A stretch of 64,000 bases of DNA from Zygaena filipendulae (taxonomy: Eukaryota; Arthropoda; Insecta; Lepidoptera; Zygaenidae). The position numbers and the translations under genes were made by a program. Positions within the stretch are counted from its first letter, which is position 1. Every line of letters begins with the position of its first letter. Positions 57,449 through 64,000 of the stretch are shown piece by piece. The stretch covers positions 6,658,001-6,722,000 of the forward strand of contig OU015664.1 in NCBI GenBank assembly GCA_907165275.2, read 5' to 3'. Below the pieces are notes generated by a model. That model worked only from the letters and a program-made list of their open reading frames with translations. It made no database searches and had not been told where the DNA came from.

Positions 57449-58699
57449 ATGTTCACCGATTACTCGAAGACGGTTGGACCGATTTGAAAAATTCTTTTTT
57501 TGTTTGAAAGGGTATACTCCCAATTAGGTCCCATTGCCACCAAGTCGGGATCTGATGATGGGATCTTGGAGAAATCGAGGGAACTCTTCAAAAATTATAG
57601 GCACACCTATAGCGATTTGGGTATTTTTGATAGTAAATCGTTCATTTGCTTTTGAAAAGCAAAATTTGAAGAAGTGGAACTGATGATGAAGACCACAGAT
57701 GGTCATCGGAACTACTCAACAATAATACGTATTTCACGGGTTCCGATTGGAGCGATTTCGAAAATTGCTTTTTTGTTTGAAAGGGGATACTCTCAAATTG
57801 ATTCCATTATCACCAAGTCGAGATCTGATGATGGAATATTGGAGTAATCGAGGGAACTCTTCAAAAATTATAGGTACACCTATAGCGATTTTTGTATTTT
57901 TTATAGTAAATCGTTTATTTGCTTTCGGAAAGTAAAATTTGAAGAAGTGGAACTGATGATGAAGACCACAGATGGTCATCGGAACTTACTAAATAATAGG
58001 TATTTCACAGATTCCGATTCGTTAACTTTAATGTGGTTTCTAAACAATTTATGTTCGTCACAATGTATATGATGAAGTGGAACTGATGGTGGTGTACCAG
58101 CAGAACTCCTCAAAAATTAACGTCCCTGCATCGGGAAAAGCAATATTTTGTATAAGGTTACGAGCAGTTGACAGTAGGCTATTGTAACTTAGATAAATTA
58201 CAAACCGACTCACTAAAAAGCAAGAAATAAACAAATTTTTAACAAAAAAATTAAAACCGACTTCCAAAAACACAAAACTAATAAAAAGCTAAAAATAACA
58301 AAATATCGAATTAATCCAAATGACAAAAACACGCGTAATATTATTATTGGTTTGTGCTACCACTGATCGGTATGAAGTCGGTGACAAGCCATATATGGAG
58401 GGTAGATGGACTAAGTCGACTCCCGCCACCAGCTCTTCGTGAGCACAACCCAAGTGGGCAGACACCAGCGGGCTTGTCACCGAATTCAAACCGATCAGTG
58501 GTAGCACAAACCAATAATAATATTACGCGTGTTTTTGTCATTTGGATTAATTCGATATTTTGTTATTTTTAGCTTTTTATTAGTTTTGTGTTTTTGGAAG
58601 TCGGTTTTAATTTTTTTGTTAAAAATTTGTTTAGTTGCAGTCGTTTGCAAGTTATACGCTTAGCAACACATTTGGCGATTCATTTTTATTTATATATCG
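57074..58699 (-). mobile_element. Helitron-like copy, B subfamily, split by the composite element
   Basis: 57074-57363 begins CTAGAAGTGCCCCGCGGTTT and matches 6227-6531 through CCTTGTCCTGACAATAACGAAC. The rest resumes at 58624 with GTTGCAGTCGTTTGCAAGTT and ends near GATTCATTTTTATTTATATAT. The interruption is the composite element at 57364-58622. Confidence 0.8.
57364..58622 (+). mobile_element. Composite foldback element with TTAA ends, copy B
   Basis: 1259 bp from TTAACCGACTTCCAAAAAGG to TTTTAATTTTTTTGTTAA. After ATTGTATGTATG and a ~32-nt poly-T come two tandem ~235-bp units (each with GAAGTGGAACTGATGATGAA and ACCACAGATGGTCATCGGAA), a ~190-bp unique stretch, then a ~400-bp foldback whose arms (58229-58400 and 58478-58636) are almost perfect inverted copies around a ~80-bp core. 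The host Helitron supplies an empty site, and AATTT is repeated at 57359-57363 and 58624-58628. No transposase frame; non-autonomous. Superfamily unassigned: the TTAA ends recall piggyBac, but the 5-bp AATTT duplication would not fit a TTAA-only target. Confidence 0.85.
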
Positions 58700-59353
58700 T
58701 TTCGCAACACTTAAAAAAAATTACAAATCAAAGTTGTGTAAAAGAATAATTAATTCATTTACAACTTTTATTCATGATTTTTCTATCGTATAGGTATCAA
58801 AATAATTGTTTGTTAATTTATTTATTTATTTGCAAGAATATGGTAGGTACATAAGTTGGGGTTACTCTAAGATTGATTCAGCATATTCTGCCGTTGCCGG
58901 CGTACAAATGTCAACTTTAACATAAAACATAAAACCAAACATAATGCTTCTGCTCCACCTGCGTGTTAACGCGTAAATTAGTGCGCTTATTTAGATGTGG
59001 CCAACATTTTAACGAGTTAACTTACCAACATTACCACGTTAGACATTAACATCAACGATAACGTTAACGCAGGTGCAGCAGAATCATAAAACATAAAACT
59101 GTTAGCGATGCCGTCACTGGTTAAAAAAATGTTTGAAACTACCTACCGTTATAAAGACATAGACGGTGTAGAATAATTTATAAAAGAAGTGGTGGGCCGG
59201 ACTGCCCTTCACGTTTTCCCTCTACACAGGGATCTTATTGTGTTCACGGACTATGAGCCCTATGAGTACCTACTCCCGTCCCAGACGATGAGCGACCGTG
59301 TAAAACAACGAAAGAAAAATCTCATTTTAATTACAAATTCTACGCGGTTGCTC
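58700..59353. other. Non-coding stretch
   Basis: A 74-codon frame overlaps 59189-59413; its first 40 codons read less AT-biased than neighbours but match nothing I know. No other feature. Confidence 0.4.
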
Positions 59354-59545
59354 ATCTATACTAATATTATAATACATGTACATAATATATTAGTATGTAG
59401 AGGTTGTTGTTAATGAGTTTCTGAGGTTGTAGGGGTGATCTCTGGATATAGTGAACCGATTTTGAAAATTCTTTTATCAATAGAAAGCCACGTTATTTGT
59501 GAGTGTCATAGGCTATATTGTAACCTGGAATTCATTTAAAGATTT
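59354..59545 (+). mobile_element. Helitron-like 5' portion
   Basis: TCTATACTAATATTATAATAC, then GAACCGATTTTGAAAATTC and AGAAAGCCACGTTATTTGTG. The 3' hairpin end is absent. Confidence 0.5.
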
Positions 59546-60469
59546 TTTTAAATAGTTCGTTGACACGTAAAATTACCTTCATAAATACTATTATATTCTT
59601 TTTTGGATGGAAATTGATAAGTAAATGTTTCATTTTACAGATACTTTTTTTTCTCATCTGTAATAATGTAATTGCTTCACAATGTTCATAAGTTTGCGTA
59701 GAACACGACAATGTGCCTTACAAGACGGTTCTTTGCTTACCTAAAAAAAACAAAGTTCGAATTAATTTAATTTAAATATAATTTTAAAGGTCAAATATAG
59801 AGATGTAGTTTTCTATCAAAATAAATAATTTACATAGAAACAGAATCACGAGGTTAGCGACATTTAAATCTATTTATTTTTTGTCCAATTTAATAGAAGC
59901 CTATTTAGATAAAACAAGCAGCGCGGCGATGAATTGAAATTCAGTAAAGGACAAGGCAGAGGTTAGAAGTTTGAAGCGAGAACAAATTAAATTATACCAT
60001 CATAACCTGTGCGGTGGCTAGTTTAGAGAGTAAATGCTGTTAGCTGTTGTTTTCTAAGTTACAAGTCTAACGAAGCGAATATGTAGGTACAAAGTGTTGC
60101 TTTAGAAACACGAATATTTATAATGATTGCAATGGCTGCAGCGATTATTTTTTTTTTACATTAATATACATAAATAGTTACTGGCTGTTAATTTTGGGTT
60201 GTCCTCTATGACTGAGATAAGAACATTTTTTTAAAGGTTTTATTTATTTTTATGATTGTTTAATTATATATACACGTATTACAAAACCAAAAGGTAAAGC
60301 TATGAGTTTAATATCAAGAGTAGTTTTTATACTTTACAACAATTATTATAAGTACCTATTAATTATTACGAACCATCTGGATTATAAAAAATAAATAATT
60401 GAGTAAACGTATGCGAGGAGAAGAGCTTGAAAGCGCATTTTCATCCGACTTGCTTCAAATTTATCGTCA
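59546..60469. other. Non-coding stretch
   Basis: AT-rich sequence without a recognised gene or repeat. Confidence 0.5.
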
Positions 60470-60772
60470 CTACTTAGCTCCTATGTCTCTTAGCGTTATG
60501 TTATATAGCCTATAACCTGCCCAGGAGTATGGACTACAATCTTACCAAGGTTGGTTAAAATCCCTTCAGTATAGTTTTTGACACATGAGTGCACATACAG
60601 ACAGACAGACAGACAGAAAGACAGACAGACAGACAAAAAATTTACTGATTGCATTTTTGGCATCAGTATCAATCACCATTCATCCTCCAATACTAATTTT
60701 GAATATATATTCAATGTACAAAATTGACCTCTCTACAGTTTTATTATAAGTAGGTATAGATAGATATAGATG
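60470..60772 (-). mobile_element. Helitron-like copy, E subfamily (approximate limits)
   Basis: On the minus strand a TATAATAAAACTGTAGAGAGG segment, AGTATTGGAGGATGAATGG and a TGTC/GACA tract lead to TTGGTAAGATTGTAGTCCAT. Layout follows the other subfamilies but the CTAG end is not clear. Confidence 0.45.
60597..60638. repeat. (GACA)n tract
   Basis: Nine or so near-perfect GACA/CAGA units, part of the surrounding element; the same motif type occurs at 30729-30743 and 49686-49705 in C-subfamily copies. Confidence 0.85.
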
Positions 60773-60775
60773 TGA

Positions 60776-60854
60776 CGACAGAGGGTACTTTTTATCCCGA
60801 AACTCATATGTGAATTCCGAATATACCGCGGGTGAAACCGCGTGAGACAGCTAG
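60776..60854 (+). mobile_element. Helitron 3' end fragment
   Basis: GGGTACTTTTTATCCCGAAAC, ACCGCGGGTGAAACCGCGTG and ACAGCTAG followed by T. Confidence 0.7.
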
Positions 60855-61132
60855 TACTACATAAAGATAGATTTACTATATAATTTTATATTCATGCATG
60901 ACATTCAAGGATTTCTAAACACGAAAGGGAGGACTTTACACTAACAATGTCTTTGTTTTGATAGAAGTTCGATTTATCTCAAAGAAGGTTCTATAAACAA
61001 TGATCGAACGCTTGTGAATGCTTGGCTTATAAAACGGTTTGAGAAATTCTTTTCGAGAGTTCGTCACACAAATGCCACAATATCATTTACATGTAAGAAT
61101 AATATATATATGTAGGTATCTTTACAGGTGTA
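60855..61132. other. Short non-coding stretch
   Basis: Nothing recognised. Confidence 0.5.
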
Positions 61133-61260
61133 CTAGCTGTGCCCCACGGTTTCACCCGCGTTTCGGAATTCCCACAAGAACTCCCACAGAAGTGACATCA
61201 ACTCAGTTTAGTGTGGAAATAACGAAAACCCGTGTCGGCGCGCCGGGTGATTGTAGTAGG
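61133..61260 (-). mobile_element. Helitron-like copy, 5'-truncated
   Basis: Plus strand CTAGCTGTGCCCCACGGTTT, then CACCCGCGTTTCGGAATTCCC. The remainder is lost after about 60-120 bp. Confidence 0.6.
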
Positions 61261-61510
61261 TACACAAAACTATTCATTCATTACGCACAAAAACATTAAC
61301 GTAACGAAATTTATTACACGCCGTTTGGTTGGGTTTTAACTTAGTCGTTATTTACAATATCCACAGTTTTGGCAATATTGTGGAAAATAATAATATATTC
61401 GGGATACCAACAAAAGTTTTTTTAAAGTTAGAGCATTTGCTCTAACTTCCTTAGCAACCGTGCAGTGGCGCGCCTGCCCCGTCCACATGTCATCTCTAGT
61501 TATTTCTTTT
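61261..61510. other. Non-coding stretch with a short hairpin
   Basis: AAGTTAGAGCATTTGCTCTAA continues to a perfect 10-bp-arm hairpin at 61427-61450. No gene. Confidence 0.5.
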
Positions 61511-61747
61511 CTCTGTGGGAACTCCAAAGTAGTTTAATTTACCTCGGTCCGTCCTCCGTTTTAATTTAGTCCGTCCAACCATTTCGGAAATTAACCCGCG
61601 TGAGTTTCGGGATTCCCGCAGGAACTCCAAACTTTTTTCATACTCTCTTTCTCCTTACAATAACAAACACAAAAAAAAGAATTAGCGGAATTCGTCCAGC
61701 CGTTCACGCGTGATGTCGTGACTAAGGGAACTAGGGATTAATTTTTA
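61511..61747 (-). mobile_element. Helitron-like copy, B subfamily
   Basis: GTGGGAACTCCAAAGTAGTTT, CCCGCGTGAGTTTCGGGATT, TTCACGCGTGATGTCGTGAC and AACTAGGGATTAATTTTTA follow the B layout. Its 5' end abuts the 5' end of the next copy. Confidence 0.7.
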
Positions 61748-61923
61748 CTTATAATATTGTATAAATGCGAAAGTAACTCTGTCTGTCTGTCTGTCGGTCT
61801 GCTACGCTTTCACGCCTTAACGGCTCCACCGATGATCACGAAATTTACTTTATTTACTTTATATCTCGGAATTCCCTCGGGAACTTCGAAATTAAGGCGG
61901 GTGAAAACGCGGGGAACAGCTAG
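61748..61923 (+). mobile_element. Lep1-type Helitron
   Basis: AATATTGTATAAATGCGAAAG, CTACGCTTTCACGCCTTAAC, CCCTCGGGAACTTCG, then GGCGGGTGAAAACGCGGGG and ACAGCTAG followed by T. Lacks only the first few 5' bases. Confidence 0.75.
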
Positions 61924-62798
61924 TATGTATATATAGCTGATTTGTCAAAGGTTATTACTATAGGTAAGTATGTATTGTCATCTACTGTGGAATTTTCTTG
62001 AATAAATAAAATATATAAGTATATTAATTGTCTGTTTACAAACGGCCGAGATTTGATAAATATAAATAAAAAAAAGTATTCTGGTGGGTACCTACTGGGA
62101 AATTAGATTCAAAACTGATGAATTTACACAAATTGCCCCAGACATATCCACATGCAGGCACCTTCAATAGTGGTGTATATCTACCTACCTAATTATTTTT
62201 CCCCTTGATATTTTGATGTAAGCTTGTGTACTGACCTATTGATTTTTTTTAATAGAGGTAAAGTAATTTTCTAATAGACCTACGTAATTTATTAGATTCA
62301 AAAATATTTAAAGCTTAAACTGATTTTCTTTGCATTATTGTTGCTTAGCTGATTTATTTTCGAATAATTTACTTATATATGTATATATACCTACGTGATT
62401 AAAAATGTCGTACTAATATAAGCAGTAAGTACCTATACCTATAAAGCTATTTTGTGTATTTAGGCAAAGGTTATTCGGGTATTGGGGGTAAAATATCAAG
62501 GACAACATGCTTAATACCGCATACTGGGAGCTTACATGCGATGTGTTAAAATGTGTATAGACAAAAAAGTTGAAGGCATATTTTTGCTTACAAATAATCA
62601 ATAATTTTATAAATCTATATTCTTCCTCCTGCTACTACGACTTTATCTTCTATTAATATTAGTAGTACAGTAGAAGTAGTAATTCTATTATATATGGGAT
62701 AAAATAACTGTTAAAAAATGTGTCTTGAAATTAACGGATAAATCTTTATATTTATAATCTTTATAAAAGCTAAATTCACTGACTTATCACAATAGTAC
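61924..62798. other. Non-coding stretch
   Basis: AT-rich sequence with chance frames only. Confidence 0.5.
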
Positions 62799-62905
62799 AT
62801 TGTTATCCTAGGGGTGAAAGTAATCCCTCGATCTATTGGCGCCCTCGCTACGCTCGGGCGCCAAACCCCGTCTCGGGTCTAAATAAGTCTTTCTCCCGAG
62901 GATAA
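62799..62905. repeat. GC-hairpin repeat with short inverted ends
   Basis: GTTATCCTAGGG on the left and CCCGAGGATAAC on the right form imperfect inverted ends about 100 bp apart. Inside, TTGGCGCCC (62836-62844) pairs with GGGCGCCAA (62856-62864). The block is strikingly GC-rich for this window. Possibly a very small MITE; no second clear copy is in the window, although 63090-63120 has a similar CCTAGGGCTGAAAAGGG start. Confidence 0.5.
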
Positions 62906-63304
62906 CACTGTGCTTTTCATTACGAATGCAAGGAAAGACAAAATAAAAAATAGGAATTAAAAATGAGTGAATTTTATTTTACATAAATCAACCATTAGGT
63001 GTGCTACTGGCCAGTAAGTATGCCCCCTATGACATAAAAAAAGAAACTTGAGTTTCTGCAGTATCCAGCTAACAGTTGAAAGCGATTCTCCCTAGGGCTG
63101 AAAAGGGTTACTTTCAACCCGCTTCTCAGGCAACTTCAGACCTACTTTCCGAGTATGAGTAATGAAAAATATTAAAAATGTATTGTCCTTTTATAGCTGA
63201 ACAGCTAGATTAAGTAGTTTATAGGTTATTTATCTATACAAAACACAAATGAATCGCCGAAATGTATTTGATCGCATGACTTCACCGAATTGGATAATCC
63301 TTTT
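62906..63304. other. Non-coding stretch
   Basis: Includes the CCTAGGGCTGAAAAGGG segment noted above. No gene. Confidence 0.4.
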
Positions 63305-63468
63305 TTTCCAAAACTCAAGCGGGTGAATCCTCCTCCAAAACGGTTGGACCGATTTATACGGGACTCTCACTGCTAATTAACTGATGTTATAAGGAGTAAA
63401 TTAGGCTACTTTGGAACGCCTGCAGGAACTCCAAAGTTCACGCAGGTGAAACTGTGGGGCACAGCTAG
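63305..63468 (+). mobile_element. Helitron-like copy, B subfamily, 5'-truncated
   Basis: AAACGGTTGGACCGATTTAT, TTAACTGATGTTATAAGGAG, GCAGGTGAAACTGTGGGGC and ACAGCTAG followed by T; closely parallels 44932-45111. Confidence 0.8.
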
Positions 63469-64000
63469 TAGGAAATAGATGTCAGTGAAGAACGGATTTT
63501 CATCTCAGAGTTCCTGACAGAGTTTTGTTATTCTTGCGAGTGTAACCGTAGCGCTGGGTAGCTAGTAGCTCATAATAGCTAGTAGGTAGGTAGGTAAGTA
63601 TGAATTTTTTTTAGTAAAAATTATACATTTTCATGGACATTTTTACTACCTTTCACGTAGAATTTTTGACTCACCTTGTTGTTTAATGCATGAACCAATT
63701 TCATTGTCTCATGAAACATCGTAAAAAGGTTTCTAATTAGAAAAAAAAGGAAAACATTTCACAAAGTTCCAAGAGAACAGTTTGCCAAAGAATGATCAAA
63801 GCAACAGGGATGAAGCGTAATCCAATGTTCAATGGGAAAACACCTTAATTCATTTTGATACATAGTATAAAAATGTAATGATAAATTTTATTGTAATTTT
63901 TTTTGCCTAGTTGCTTATTTTTTTAATAAAAGAATATTATTTTTCTCTTAATATTATGCGTACCTACAAAGTATCTTGTTTTGTTCAGCAAGGACAAGAA
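63469..64000. other. Non-coding stretch with a worn Helitron end
   Basis: 63490-63568 holds CTCAGAGTTCCTGACAGAG and GTGTAACCGTAGCGCTGGGTAGCTAG, a degraded 3' end. A (GTAG)n-like run follows at 63576-63597. The rest is AT-rich without features. Confidence 0.45.

Noticed and set aside
57364..58622. Firm assignment of the composite element to piggyBac
   Set aside because: TTAA lies at both ends, but the flanking repeat appears to be AATTT and the expected CCC-type terminal bases are absent.
59189..59413. 74-codon frame as a host exon
   Set aside because: The first part has less AT-biased codons, but no splice sites, domain or neighbouring exons could be supported.
60597..60638. CRISPR-like array
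   Set aside because: Units are 4 bp with no spacers; this is a simple microsatellite in a eukaryotic repeat.

Overview
The window is nuclear DNA of an insect, almost certainly a moth or butterfly. It is AT-rich, poor in genes and full of small non-autonomous transposons. The lepidopteran signature is the many copies of a short repeat ending in a GC-rich hairpin followed by CTAG (Lep1-type Helitron ends) and the frequent GTAGGTACCTA-like spacer words. No bacterial, plastid or viral genome organisation is present.

Only two protein-coding units can be supported. The first is a Ty3/gypsy-type LTR retrotransposon at 20349-26704. It has two 581-bp LTRs that look identical base for base, a 4-5 bp target duplication, a primer binding site, a polypurine tract and one uninterrupted 1488-codon Gag-Pol frame with all catalytic residues in place, so it is probably a recent and potentially competent insertion. 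The second is a host gene on the minus strand at 41921-43375. It has two exons encoding a 357-residue protein with three IQ motifs, most likely the homologue of SPATA17. The third IQ motif is completed exactly across the exon junction, and the 381-bp intron is mostly a Helitron copy.

Layout: 1-20348 is intergenic or deep intronic DNA with one long-armed foldback MITE (5448-5934), Helitron fragments, a tRNA-derived SINE, a GACGTCAC-bearing MITE, ends of a further repeat family (12938-13975) and a few short tandem and direct repeats. 20349-26704 is the retrotransposon. 26705-41880 is again non-coding with scattered Helitron copies in both orientations. 41921-43375 is the IQ gene. 43376-64000 is dense in elements: about twenty Helitron copies, often abutting or nested, two SINE copies, a LINE-like 3' tail, and two inverted copies (53224-54289 and 57364-58622) of a composite foldback element with TTAA ends. 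The second of these sits inside a Helitron, whose intact relative at 6227-6531 gives the empty site.

The most interesting points are the TTAA-ended composite element, the extra primer-binding-site-like motif inside the retrotransposon LTR, a candidate intron in its leader, a 34-bp palindrome inserted with a 7-bp duplication, and a 74-bp palindrome made of two Helitron 3' ends. All element boundaries and identities here were read by eye; no alignment or database search was run.
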